This document shows positions 9,857-18,863 of a DNA stretch of 64,000 nt, piece by piece. Both the position numbers and the translations under genes were made by a program. Each line of letters opens with the position of its first letter. Position 1 is the stretch's first letter. The notes beneath the pieces were generated by a model. That model made no database searches. It saw nothing but the letters and a program-made list of their open reading frames with translations, and was not told the DNA's origin. Source of the stretch: an uncultured Saprospiraceae bacterium (GTDB lineage Bacteria; Bacteroidota; Bacteroidia; Chitinophagales; Saprospiraceae); contig CALLPN010000005.1 in assembly GCA_938015435.1 (NCBI GenBank), forward strand, positions 62,001 to 126,000. Direction: 5' to 3'.

Positions 9857-11248
9857 ATGAAAAGAAAAACAATCAAAAATACAGTTTCACTGAGTGGAGT
9901 TGGATTGCATACCGGTACTACTGTCAATGTAACCTTTAAGGGAGCTGATGCAGGAGCGGGAATCAAATTTTATAGATCGGATATAGATGACGAAACGGCT
10001 CTAACTGCCGATGTTAGTAATGTTATAACTACTAACAGGGGAACAACGCTACGTAAAGGAGAAGTAGAAGTGGCGACAGTAGAGCACCTCTTATCAGCAG
10101 TACACTCGCTTGGGATCGATGATCTTCACATTACGCTTGATGGACCCGAAGTACCTATTATGGACGGAAGTGCCATTAAATTTTATGAAGCCTTGGTTTC
10201 TGCAGAAGTAATGGATACTGATAAAGACCGAGAATATCTAGTGATCAATGAGATGATTACATATAAGGATGAAGAATCTGGTGCCGAGTTGATTGCTTTA
10301 CCATCAGATACTTTTGAGATCACGACACTTATAGACTTCAATTCTGATTATCTAGGACAACAGTATGCAGATTTTGGAATCGAAGATTCTTTCGAAAAGG
10401 ATATTGCTCCAGCTCGTACATTCGCATTTTTACACGAACTTGAAACTCTATTTGATCAAGGACTAATTAAAGGCGGAGATCTCGCAAATGCGGTAATAAT
10501 TGCGAATGAGAAATTAAGTCCTGAAAAATTAGCATCTCTATCAAGCAAACTTGGAAAAGGAGAATTAAAGGTAGATGAAGCAGGAGTGCTCAATACTTCT
10601 AAGCTTAGATATACCAACGAGCCAGCAAGACATAAGCTACTAGATGTTATTGGTGATCTCAGTTTAATTGGGCATCCAATTAAGGGAAGAATAGTAGCGA
10701 CTAAGCCAGGTCATAAGGCAAATATAGAGTTTGCCAAAATTTTGAAAAAGCACTGGCAAGCACAACGGAAGCTCAAAGGTAGACCATCTTACGATTCTAC
10801 TGCGACACCTATATTCGATACGGAGCAAGTACAAGCGATGTTGCCACACCGGTATCCGTTTTTGTTGGTAGATAAGATCATGTCTTGTACTGACGAACTG
10901 ATAGTAGGCATCAAAAATGTAACTGCTAATGAAGCTTGTTTTCAAGGACATTTTCCTGGCAATTCAGTGTTTCCTGGAGTATTGCAAATGGAAGCACTCG
11001 CTCAGACGGGAGGAATATTAGCGATCAATAGTATGGGAGCGGAGGAAGAATGGGATACATACTTTCTCAAGATGGATAACGTTAAATTTAAATCAAAAGT
11101 AGTTCCTGGAGATACACTGTTACTAAAAATGGAATTGATGAATCCAATTCGAAGAGGAATCGTCCAAATGAAAGGAACCGCATACGTTGGAAATAAAATA
11201 GTATCTGAAGGAGAATTAACTGCTCAAGTAGTAAAGCGAGCTAAATAA
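9857..11248 (+). CDS. lpxC-fabZ: Fused LpxC deacetylase / FabZ dehydratase
   Basis: A 463-residue bifunctional enzyme of lipid A and fatty-acid synthesis. Residues 1 to about 300 are LpxC, the zinc-dependent UDP-3-O-acyl-GlcNAc deacetylase that commits precursors to lipid A. The zinc ligands read as His77 (TVEHLLSAVH), His259 and Asp263 (RHKLLDVIGD), with the catalytic His286 in KPGHKANIEF. Residues from about 325 are FabZ, the (3R)-hydroxyacyl-ACP dehydratase hotdog domain. It has MLPHRYPFLLVDK, the catalytic His365 in QGHFPGNSVFPGV and Glu379 in QMEALAQTGG. This fusion is characteristic of Bacteroidota. It puts two enzymes that draw on the hydroxyacyl-ACP pool in one chain. lpxA starts 9 bases downstream, so the two genes form an operon. 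Confidence 0.98.
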   Translation: MKRKTIKNTVSLSGVGLHTGTTVNVTFKGADAGAGIKFYRSDIDDETALTADVSNVITTNRGTTLRKGEVEVATVEHLLSAVHSLGIDDLHITLDGPEVPIMDGSAIKFYEALVSAEVMDTDKDREYLVINEMITYKDEESGAELIALPSDTFEITTLIDFNSDYLGQQYADFGIEDSFEKDIAPARTFAFLHELETLFDQGLIKGGDLANAVIIANEKLSPEKLASLSSKLGKGELKVDEAGVLNTSKLRYTNEPARHKLLDVIGDLSLIGHPIKGRIVATKPGHKANIEFAKILKKHWQAQRKLKGRPSYDSTATPIFDTEQVQAMLPHRYPFLLVDKIMSCTDELIVGIKNVTANEACFQGHFPGNSVFPGVLQMEALAQTGGILAINSMGAEEEWDTYFLKMDNVKFKSKVVPGDTLLLKMELMNPIRRGIVQMKGTAYVGNKIVSEGELTAQVVKRAK

Positions 11249-11257
11249 AAAGCAAAA

Positions 11258-12049
11258 ATGGGACAACACCATAAACTAGCAAACATAGACCCTAATGCAA
11301 AACTGGGTAAGAAAGTAACGGTTGAAGCTTTCGCAACCATAGAAGCAGATGTCGAAATAGGAGAAGGAACTTGGATTGGACCTAATGCAGTCGTTCTTAA
11401 AGGAACTAAGATTGGTAACAATTGTAAGATATTTCCTGGAGCCGTAGTTGGTGGCGAGCCACAAGATCTCAAGTATGAAGGTGAGCACTCTATACTTGAA
11501 GTAGGAAATAATGTAATCATAAGGGAATACGCTACTATTAATCGAGGAACTAGTGCAAATTACAAAACGCACATCATGGACAACTGTCTACTGATGGCTT
11601 ATGTTCATGTAGCTCACGATTGTATTATCGGTGAAAGAACTATTTTGGCTAATAGTGTCAATCTTGCAGGGCATGTAGAGATTGGTAAAAATGTAGTCAT
11701 TGGTGGAATCTCAGCAGTACACCAATTTGTAAAGATTGGAGATCACTCTATGATTGGTGGAGGCTCATTAGTAAGAAAAGATGTACCTCCTTTTGTGAAA
11801 GCAGCAAGAGAGCCACTTTCGTATGCCGGTGTAAATTCAATAGGATTACGAAGAAGAGGATTTTCTAATAAGCAGATTAATCATATCCAGGATATATATC
11901 GTATACTTTTCGTCAAAGGATACAATACACGTCAAGCTCTAAGAACGATAGAAGCAACTATTAAAGCTTCTCCTGAACGAGAAAAAATACTTTCATTTCT
12001 TTCTGATTCTGATCGAGGAGTGATGAAAGGATTTAGACAGACGACCTAA
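11258..12049 (+). CDS. lpxA: UDP-N-acetylglucosamine acyltransferase
   Basis: The first enzyme of lipid A synthesis. It transfers a 3-hydroxyacyl chain from ACP to the 3-OH of UDP-GlcNAc. The 263 residues fit the family length. The N-terminal two thirds is a left-handed parallel beta-helix built of hexapeptide repeats, for example IGEGTWIGPNAVV and IGKNVVIGGISAV. The catalytic His is His120 in YVHVAHDC. The C-terminal helical part has the family signature GLRRRGFS. It is cytoplasmic and functions as a trimer in the family. It sits 9 bases after lpxC-fabZ and 7 bases before the ABC ATPase gene, so the three are probably co-transcribed. Confidence 0.98.
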   Translation: MGQHHKLANIDPNAKLGKKVTVEAFATIEADVEIGEGTWIGPNAVVLKGTKIGNNCKIFPGAVVGGEPQDLKYEGEHSILEVGNNVIIREYATINRGTSANYKTHIMDNCLLMAYVHVAHDCIIGERTILANSVNLAGHVEIGKNVVIGGISAVHQFVKIGDHSMIGGGSLVRKDVPPFVKAAREPLSYAGVNSIGLRRRGFSNKQINHIQDIYRILFVKGYNTRQALRTIEATIKASPEREKILSFLSDSDRGVMKGFRQTT

Positions 12050-12056
12050 GTCATAG

Positions 12057-12671
12057 ATGCATATTGAACTCAATAAAATATCTAAGCGATATGGATATCA
12101 GTGGATTTTAAGAGATCTGGATCTCGTGATATCTTCTGGTTCTGTTCTAGGTGTCAATGGGCTCAATGGGTCTGGTAAATCTACTTTAATTAAAATTTTA
12201 TCTGGTTTTTTATCACCATCTGATGGTAAGATAATTCATGCTCTCGATGACAAAATTATCAAGATAGCAGATGTCTACAAATCAGTTAGTTGGGTAGCAC
12301 CGTATCTCTCTCTTACAGAAAATTATAACATAGAAGAGATGTATAATCTGCAAGGAAAATTCAAACGAATGAAGACTGAATCTTTCCAAGAATTTATTGA
12401 GGTAATCGATCTTGTCCAACATCAAGATAAATATATCAAAGACTTTAGTTCAGGAATGCAACAACGCCTTCAGCTAGGCTTAGCGATTCTCTCGGATACA
12501 CCATTACTTTTGTTGGATGAGCCGACAAGTTATTTAGATAGCAATGCTATATCGTGGTATCATAAGTTATTGCAAAAACATTTAGATGGACGCACAGTTG
12601 TAATCGCTTCCAATGATGCAGGAGATTTAGCAGAGTGTAATTCTAGCGTTGATGTATTGGAGTTTAAGTAA
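12057..12671 (+). CDS. ABC transporter ATP-binding protein (orphan)
   Basis: A 204-residue ATPase subunit. The Walker A motif is GLNGSGKST near residue 40. A short linker and helical domain follow, then the signature motif FSSGMQQRLQLG and the Walker B motif LLLLDEPTSYLD. It is compact and has no membrane segments. No permease gene lies beside it, so the partner must be encoded elsewhere or may be absent. It lies 7 bases after lpxA and looks like the last gene of the lipid A operon. That suggests a role in envelope lipid handling, but this is context only. Substrate unknown. Confidence 0.9.
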   Translation: MHIELNKISKRYGYQWILRDLDLVISSGSVLGVNGLNGSGKSTLIKILSGFLSPSDGKIIHALDDKIIKIADVYKSVSWVAPYLSLTENYNIEEMYNLQGKFKRMKTESFQEFIEVIDLVQHQDKYIKDFSSGMQQRLQLGLAILSDTPLLLLDEPTSYLDSNAISWYHKLLQKHLDGRTVVIASNDAGDLAECNSSVDVLEFK

Positions 12672-12986
12672 AAATAGTTTTAATCGTATTCTTCGTTAGA
12701 ATTTCAATTTAGTTATGTCAAAATCTGTGATCTCTCTATATTTAGTGAAGAGTATACTAAACTAAGTATGCATCTATGTTTTCCACCTATTAAAGACTCT
12801 CACGTTGGTTTGATCTTAAGGCTTGTAATTACGGTGAAAATGAGTTTGCCAATTGAAGCCGAAAAGAAATGAAGGTAGGGTTTTGGTTGTTTTTAATTTT
12901 AAATAAAGTATAAGGTTGTTGTTTTGGTTGTTAGTATTATTACGTAATTTAAAAGCGTTATGTATTTTAACTAAAAACCATTACTT
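12672..12986. other. Intergenic region without a supported gene
   Basis: A 315-base AT-rich stretch between the ABC ATPase gene and the lipoprotein gene. Only very short open frames are present (the best is 16 codons near 12715). I see no strong hairpin with a T-run and no exact TAnnTTTG box. It presumably carries the promoter of the lipoprotein gene. Confidence 0.6.
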
Positions 12987-13997
12987 ATGAAAAACAATAT
13001 TACGTTTTGTCTTGTATTTTTTTCTATGCTACTAATTAGTTGTGAAAAGGAATCTATTGCAACTTCAGATCAAGACCTTGATTCGCTGTCAAAAACAGAG
13101 GGAACCATATTTATAGATTTAGAAAATTCAATTATTGAAAGTGATAATATTGAGCTTGTAGAAGATTATTTTAATGGTATCACTACTTATTCCACTCAAC
13201 TACGAACTGATGATAGTCCGTCTATTTGTAGTAATGTTGAATCTAACAATTATCTGAGTATACAATCATGTTTACCCGGTCCAACACAACCTTATCTCAG
13301 CTATAATCAGTTATGCATTATTATTTCCAATAATTTTTTAGGCTCTCCGCATAAAATGTTAAGTAGATTATTTAGTCATGATACAGACGTGAATGTTAGA
13401 AGACAAATAATTAATACACTTTTACCTCATTTACCTATACTTCAAGATGAAGAAGGAACTATGTATGGATGTGTATGGATTACTACAAAAACTAATGCTC
13501 CATCTTTAGCAGACGGGACTCAGTTCCCTTGTCCGGATCAAGCTTTTGATTATTCTGGAGATGTTGGATTTATTCTTGCTTCACCTACATATACTGGACA
13601 AGTTTCCACTTTTGTAAACTCCTTTAAATTTATTGATGAATGTAATGACGATCAAACTATTGCACTTAATTCTTTTCCATTTTTCTTTGGAAATCCAACA
13701 ATTGATAATGTAATTTATAATGGGTTGATCCATAATGGATTTTCAACAATAAATGCTAATAATATTTTAGTAAGTATCAAGATGGGAAATTATAGTTCTA
13801 ATCAAGTTTATGATCTATTTGTTAATTACATACTTGAGTATATACTTAATGTACAAGGGTATAATGACACTTATATAGCTAACTGCATGAAGCTTACGAA
13901 AATCGCTTTTACAACAGTAGGATTCGATGGGAGGTTATTAAGGTACTCTATACAGAATATTGTTCCAGATCCAGTGTATACCGATCCTTGTATATAA
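12987..13997 (+). CDS. Hypothetical lipoprotein
   Basis: A 336-residue protein with a lipoprotein signal peptide and lipobox LLISC (Cys19) followed by EKES, so it is probably anchored in the outer or inner membrane. The mature part is rich in Asn, Ser, Thr and aromatic residues and has a few cysteines (near SICSN, QSCLPG, YGCVW, ANCMK). I recognise no domain in it. The body between about residues 95 and 330 may be helical, with IINTLLPHLPIL and similar stretches. It is a single gene with a strong terminator 17 bases after its stop. Function unknown. Confidence 0.75.
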   Translation: MKNNITFCLVFFSMLLISCEKESIATSDQDLDSLSKTEGTIFIDLENSIIESDNIELVEDYFNGITTYSTQLRTDDSPSICSNVESNNYLSIQSCLPGPTQPYLSYNQLCIIISNNFLGSPHKMLSRLFSHDTDVNVRRQIINTLLPHLPILQDEEGTMYGCVWITTKTNAPSLADGTQFPCPDQAFDYSGDVGFILASPTYTGQVSTFVNSFKFIDECNDDQTIALNSFPFFFGNPTIDNVIYNGLIHNGFSTINANNILVSIKMGNYSSNQVYDLFVNYILEYILNVQGYNDTYIANCMKLTKIAFTTVGFDGRLLRYSIQNIVPDPVYTDPCI

Positions 13998-14013
13998 CAC
14001 TTATATACAGCGT

Positions 14014-14054
14014 AAAACCCATTTGCAGATTCTTGTAAATGGGTTTTATTTTTG
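14014..14054 (+). terminator. Rho-independent terminator after lipoprotein gene
   Basis: AAAACCCATTT (14014-14024) pairs perfectly with AAATGGGTTTT (14037-14047) across a 12-base loop. It is followed by an AT-tract rich in T. It lies 17 bases after the stop of the lipoprotein gene. Confidence 0.85.
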
Positions 14055-14220
14055 ATGCTGATGTGCTCATTGCCGCAGTATGAGATTCATTATAGAATAA
14101 ATAAAAAATTGAAAGAAGAATCTATTTACATTGTATTCCTACATTTATATAATTGGTATTGTGAATATTTGAGAATTATAACAGATTAAATGTAAAATAC
14201 GATTAGCTATATTATTTTTT

Positions 14221-14565
14221 TTATGTTCCAAAAATCTTATTTCCTAAGTATCCACTAACTCCACCAAATCCTGCTGCAATACCTCCAATCAAACTACTTA
14301 CAACATAAGCAGACCAACTAGGTAATTCTCCAAATAGATTTGCAATCAATTCTGCAGGACTTCGATCAAGTCCTATACTTACATACATACTATATATAAG
14401 GTAGGCCAAAAAACCAGATATGAATCCGACAACAATGGACTTCCATAACGAACTTTGTGGTTTGATAGCCATATAAAGAAAACTTACTACAACAATGATC
14501 CACCAAGGAAGCAGGAGAGAGGATGTTATGATGATCAAGGTTAATATTATGATTGAGACTATCAT
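14221..14565 (-). CDS. Small hydrophobic membrane protein
   Basis: A 114-residue protein with about four hydrophobic segments: residues 3-18, 20-34, 43-62 and a Gly-rich segment at 86-110 containing SSLIGGIAAGFGGVSGYLG. No family is recognised. Its ATG overlaps the TGA of the upstream penicillin-acylase gene in an ATGA arrangement (14562-14565), so translation is likely coupled and the two proteins probably work in the same process. Candidate roles such as an accessory or immunity-like membrane protein are speculation. Confidence 0.7.
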   Translation of the reverse strand: MIVSIIILTLIIITSSLLLPWWIIVVVSFLYMAIKPQSSLWKSIVVGFISGFLAYLIYSMYVSIGLDRSPAELIANLFGELPSWSAYVVSSLIGGIAAGFGGVSGYLGNKIFGT

Positions 14566-16982
14566 AGGTTTGCGCTTATTTTTATAGTTCTACCACTTGT
14601 TTTCCATTCTTCTTTTACTGTGTAAATATTTATTTCGTGATACTTGCCATGTTCCCACATTTCTATATTACTATCGTATTCTTTACTGAGTGGATTGCCA
14701 CTTTGGCCGCCTGGATAGATTCCATATCCAAGTGGTTTGTCTTTGAGATCTACGACCATGCGCCAACTAGGACCGAAGTTGTTAATTGTCGAATTGATAG
14801 CGTCGCCACTTCCAGTATGTAATATATTCTTTCTAGATAATGCAGGCACTCTTAATAGATGCCAGATATGCATCGGACTATAGTCGTTCCACTTATTAGA
14901 TTTTTTTTCTTTAGTACGTTGTTGCATTGTCTTTTGCATTTCTAAGAAAGACATCCTTATTATATCTGTTGCATTTTCTTTTTGAGGAGTAGATTGTATG
15001 TCGAAAAAATCATGATTAGGTTGCTCCAGTATATACTCGATAGTCTTCCATGAAGTAGGATATAAGATCTGCATAGAATCGCTATACGCATATAGTTCAT
15101 CCCAAGTATTATGATAAATATTATTATACCATTCTTCAAAATAACTAGGTGCTTCTAATTCCGGATCATAGTTGTATTTCCAATTGAATAGGTCTAAGTG
15201 AATATCCACAGCATCTTCATTTTCTTCACTAAAATTACCATTGTCGAGTAATCTAGGAAGTAGATCATTTGCCTTGTCTCCATGACTGTTTTGTTGCATC
15301 GTCATCATGTCTTCCGGAGTGATGCTATTCATTTCTGTCAATAGACTATCTATAGTGCGATTACGATAATGTTCAAACCTTCCAGTGAAATAATATGGAT
15401 ACTTGTCACTAGTAGATACTTGATTACTTGATGCTATCCATCCTCGATCTGGATTTCGCATTTGTGGATTTTCATCTCTAGGAATATAATCTTTCCAAAG
15501 ATATTTCGACTGGTTTCCTTTCTTTACAAATCTACCATCTTGGCTACTTTTCTTTGGGAATTTTCCATTCACACGCAGTCCGATATCTCCATACTTACTT
15601 GCGGCTAAAAAATTCTGTGCAGGACTTATAAATACTTCTGTTGCTTTGAGATATTCATCATACGTCTTAGCTTCTATTCCATTGATGAAAGTCATCATTT
15701 CTGGAGTCTCCGGTTCATCATGAGATAACCATCTTACGGCTAGATCTTTATCTCCATGTGGTGATTCGTATACCACTGGGCCATGTACGGTATAACGCAA
15801 TGTGTCTATGTAATCTTCAGCTCCTTTGACTTCATATGTCTCAATGACAATTTTGGTCTCTTTGGGCTTACCATCTAACATGTAATGCGATTTAGTAGCG
15901 TCCGTCCATTCTATCTGATAATAATCTTTGATGTCTTGACTTACATTGGTCTCACCCCAAGCGATATGGTCATTCCATCCCATCATAAGGCCAGGCATTC
16001 CAGGAATAGTTACACCGTAGGCGTTGACATCTTGATACTGTATGTGCGTCTCATACCAGATCGATGGAAGAGATAAGGTGAGGTGAGGATCATTGGCAAA
16101 TATTGGATTACCAGATTTTGTCTTACTTCCACTTACCGCCCAGTTGTTACTACCGATACCTTTTATGGGTTCCTTAAAATCGGTATTGTAGTATATGTCT
16201 TTATTGAAGGACGCCCAATTTGTATCGACTCTCATACTTGGAGATTTAGGTAGATATTTATCTAGTATGACAGGGGTTTCGCTATCCTCATGCTCATCAT
16301 AAAGACTAAAGAATAGATCATTACCTAATACTTCCAGCATGTTAGTGGCTGGAATATCACTTCCGCGTCCTGCAAGATCATTGGCCATCATCTTTACGAT
16401 CATTATAGTTTTCTTTACGCTCCATGGTTCTGGGGTGATATTTAGAAGTTTGTATTCTAATGGATAATCTGCAGGTGACAATTCATCTAATGCCGTATTG
16501 ACACCATCGACATAACGTTCTATAAGTTGATAGCTTTTTGGAAATTTTTTCCATCCTCTTTCTGCTTCTTCTATAGCATATACCATCCCTTTGCGTCTTT
16601 GCTTTACATCAAATGACAATCTCGATGGTCCTGCTACTTCTGCGACACGTCCACTTGCGGCCCTGCTCATCATGTCCATTTGGAAGTACCGATGTTTAGC
16701 TAGCATGTAGCCTTGAGCAAATAAAGCATCCGAAAGAGAGTTCGCATAGATATGAGGAACTTCTCTTTGGTCCAGGATAATTTCTATGTCTTCTTCGATA
16801 GAATTTGATTGTAGCTGTATATCTGCTCGATAAGTTGACTCACCATTTTGCCATATTCCTGTGAAAGGGTTAAGCATTTTGCCCAATGGAGGTAAAGCCC
16901 TACCGTTCCATATGTTTCCATTCAGAAAAAGAGTAAGTAAAATTGTAGCGATCACACTAAACGAAAAAGACAAGTATTTCAT
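14562..16982 (-). CDS. Penicillin acylase family N-terminal-nucleophile hydrolase
   Basis: An 806-residue amidohydrolase precursor. I start at the ATG at 16982, directly before a hydrophobic export segment (MKYLSFSFSVIATILLTLFL). A TTG 24 bases upstream is also in frame. Family members are cleaved autocatalytically into alpha and beta chains, with a serine becoming the new N-terminus and nucleophile. Here that residue is Ser278 in IGSNNWAVSGSKT, followed by the usual NPIFANDPHL. The alpha-chain motifs VPHIYANSLSDALFAQGY and RYFQMDMMSRAASGRVAE are present, as is WGETNVSQDIKDYY in the beta chain. Members cleave side-chain amides, including beta-lactam acyl groups and acyl-homoserine lactones. 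The substrate here is not deducible. It is likely periplasmic. It is coupled to a small membrane protein and divergent from an NrtR-type regulator. Confidence 0.93.
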   Translation of the reverse strand: MKYLSFSFSVIATILLTLFLNGNIWNGRALPPLGKMLNPFTGIWQNGESTYRADIQLQSNSIEEDIEIILDQREVPHIYANSLSDALFAQGYMLAKHRYFQMDMMSRAASGRVAEVAGPSRLSFDVKQRRKGMVYAIEEAERGWKKFPKSYQLIERYVDGVNTALDELSPADYPLEYKLLNITPEPWSVKKTIMIVKMMANDLAGRGSDIPATNMLEVLGNDLFFSLYDEHEDSETPVILDKYLPKSPSMRVDTNWASFNKDIYYNTDFKEPIKGIGSNNWAVSGSKTKSGNPIFANDPHLTLSLPSIWYETHIQYQDVNAYGVTIPGMPGLMMGWNDHIAWGETNVSQDIKDYYQIEWTDATKSHYMLDGKPKETKIVIETYEVKGAEDYIDTLRYTVHGPVVYESPHGDKDLAVRWLSHDEPETPEMMTFINGIEAKTYDEYLKATEVFISPAQNFLAASKYGDIGLRVNGKFPKKSSQDGRFVKKGNQSKYLWKDYIPRDENPQMRNPDRGWIASSNQVSTSDKYPYYFTGRFEHYRNRTIDSLLTEMNSITPEDMMTMQQNSHGDKANDLLPRLLDNGNFSEENEDAVDIHLDLFNWKYNYDPELEAPSYFEEWYNNIYHNTWDELYAYSDSMQILYPTSWKTIEYILEQPNHDFFDIQSTPQKENATDIIRMSFLEMQKTMQQRTKEKKSNKWNDYSPMHIWHLLRVPALSRKNILHTGSGDAINSTINNFGPSWRMVVDLKDKPLGYGIYPGGQSGNPLSKEYDSNIEMWEHGKYHEINIYTVKEEWKTSGRTIKISANL

Positions 16983-17132
16983 AGATGCGGATATTCTTGT
17001 ATACAATGTTTAAGTTAGTCAATAGATTACTGAATTACTTATCGCGCAAAGAGAAATTGTATGACTGATGTATCCAATATGCGATGTCCATTCTTTTTAT
17101 GGTCACTAAATCACCAATTTACGGACTTAGTG

Positions 17133-17162
17133 TTGATTTATAACTTCCTTTTGATACCTTTA
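17133..17162 (+). promoter_or_regulatory. Candidate promoter of nrtR-like gene
   Basis: TTG at 17133-17135 is followed after exactly 19 bases by TACCTTTA (17155-17162), which matches 7 of 8 positions of TAnnTTTG with the published Bacteroidota spacing. It lies 26 bases before the ATG. Just upstream, CACTAA (17104-17109) and TTAGTG (17127-17132) form a 6-bp inverted repeat that could be an operator, possibly autoregulatory. The operator part is weak. Confidence 0.5.
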
Positions 17163-17188
17163 CATTAGCTAAAATTAAAGAAGCTCAG

Positions 17189-17878
17189 ATGCCCTTTACA
17201 AATAACGAGTTTAGAACAGCATTTTCAGTTGATAATGTCATATTTGGATTTGATGATGCCGATCTTAAGATCCTATTAATCAGGAGAGCCGAAGAGCCTT
17301 TTGCCAATCATTGGGCATTACCTGGAGCCTTAGTCAACCAAGATGAAGATTTACGTGATGCTCCTATTAGAGTACTCAAAGAATTAACAGGATTAGATAA
17401 TGTATTCCTCGAGCAGGTAAAAACATTTGGAAAGGTAAATCGTCACCCATCAGGGCGTGTAATCACGATAGCTTATTACTCTTTAATCAATATTCATAAA
17501 GTAGCTCCTCAAGCAATGAGTTTTGCCGATGAAGTGAGTTGGATCAAGATTAAGGATGTAGATTCTTTGGCTTTTGATCACAAAGAGATATTAGACTTCA
17601 GCTTAGTTAAGCTCAGACGTAATGTAAAGCTAAGACCGATTGGATTTGAGCTTTTACCGGATACCTTTACACTTTCTCAGTTACAAAGTTTGTACGAAGC
17701 GGTATTAGATAAAGAGTTGGATAAAAGAAATTTTAGAAAGAAAATACTCTCCATGAAGTTATTACTTGATGTAAAACAATATCAGCAAGGAGTGGCTCAC
17801 AGGCCAGCTAAGTTATTTAGTTTTAATCCAGAAAGGTATCTCACTCTGAAGGCAGAAGGTTTTAACTTCGAAATATAG
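17189..17878 (+). CDS. NrtR-type Nudix-related transcriptional regulator
   Basis: A 229-residue protein with an N-terminal Nudix-fold domain (about 5-150) and a C-terminal winged-helix domain (about 155-229, with FTLSQLQSLYEAVLD and DKRNFRKKI). This is the NrtR arrangement, in which the Nudix domain senses a nucleotide ligand such as ADP-ribose and the winged helix binds DNA. The Nudix box is degenerate. The catalytic pattern REUxEExGU reads RVLKELTGL, with two of the metal-binding glutamates replaced by Val and Leu. It is therefore probably a sensor, not a hydrolase. It is divergent from the penicillin-acylase gene, which is a plausible target along with itself. NAD or sugar metabolism are the usual regulons, but none of those genes is adjacent. 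Confidence 0.88.
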   Translation: MPFTNNEFRTAFSVDNVIFGFDDADLKILLIRRAEEPFANHWALPGALVNQDEDLRDAPIRVLKELTGLDNVFLEQVKTFGKVNRHPSGRVITIAYYSLINIHKVAPQAMSFADEVSWIKIKDVDSLAFDHKEILDFSLVKLRRNVKLRPIGFELLPDTFTLSQLQSLYEAVLDKELDKRNFRKKILSMKLLLDVKQYQQGVAHRPAKLFSFNPERYLTLKAEGFNFEI

Positions 17879-17906
17879 ATAGAGCTACTTATTATTGATT
17901 GTGTCT

Positions 17907-18680
17907 TTATAGAAATAAGATATCTCCGTTAGCCGCATCCTTGAAATGGAAGCCATAATTTGGATGTTCCTCTTTGAAATTTTCAATGAATTCAATAAAC
18001 TCAAATTTATTCTCTATGTGATAGTATACATCACTGTGAACATTAGGCGTAGTAATATCATCCGCAAAGACGGCGTTTTGATTTTCTATTGAAAAATAAG
18101 AAGTGTAATATCCATTAATCAAACTTTTTGTGTTGAAGTTTGAAAGCTGATCCAATAGCTCTGGGGCCACAGGATTTTGATTAGCATCAAAAATATATCC
18201 AAAAATCACTTGACTCGGCATTCTATTAACCACAGTATTTCCCACCAAAATACCTTCTGGTGTATCTAGTTCTAAGATGTGCTGCAGTGCTGTAGTTTTA
18301 ATAGTTCCAGTGTTTTTTACAATATTTCGGAGAGAAATAGCAATGTCATTTGTTCCGTCGGCAATATTCAAACGAATATTCTCAACTACTTGACCTTGAT
18401 CGGAGGGGCAGTCTTCTATTTGAGTAATATCTTCAAGGATTAGATTAAGCACGCCTTCTTGGTCAATAAGAGTGTATTGGATATCCGAAGATTTACAATC
18501 TTGATCATTTATGGTCGTTATTCTGTAACTGAATTTTGGCCCATTGTTAGTAATGACTTGGTCCGCAGCTATAATGAATTCACCTTCAAGGTTTAATACC
18601 GTCAAATCATACGGATCCTTATTACAAGAACTGGCTATCAGCCCCAAAAATATAAATACTATTAAGTTTTTAATTTTCAT
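17907..18680 (-). CDS. Hypothetical lipoprotein
   Basis: A 257-residue protein with a lipoprotein signal peptide and lipobox IASSC (Cys19). The mature chain begins NKDPYDL and contains beta-rich sequence. Two internal cysteines (near NDQDCKS and EDCPSDQ) may pair. No family is recognised. It is convergent with the NrtR-like gene (28-base gap) and separated by 183 bases from the peptidase gene upstream, so it is probably transcribed alone. Function unknown. Confidence 0.72.
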   Translation of the reverse strand: MKIKNLIVFIFLGLIASSCNKDPYDLTVLNLEGEFIIAADQVITNNGPKFSYRITTINDQDCKSSDIQYTLIDQEGVLNLILEDITQIEDCPSDQGQVVENIRLNIADGTNDIAISLRNIVKNTGTIKTTALQHILELDTPEGILVGNTVVNRMPSQVIFGYIFDANQNPVAPELLDQLSNFNTKSLINGYYTSYFSIENQNAVFADDITTPNVHSDVYYHIENKFEFIEFIENFKEEHPNYGFHFKDAANGDILFL

Positions 18681-18863
18681 ATAACTACGTGGCTTTCACC
18701 ATTTAGCATTCTAATGAATTTAAAAAAAAGCGATATAAACTTACTCTTCCGCACACGATGAATATCCTTAATTAGCGCTTTAGTGCTTTAGTACAACGGC
18801 AAAAAATCACATTTGCTGCCTATTTAATCTTTTATCTCAATTAGGGATATTATTCCAAGAAGG

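Noticed and set aside
12672..12986. Search for a permease or small gene accompanying the orphan ABC ATPase
   Set aside because: No frame longer than about 16 codons with hydrophobic segments is present in this gap.
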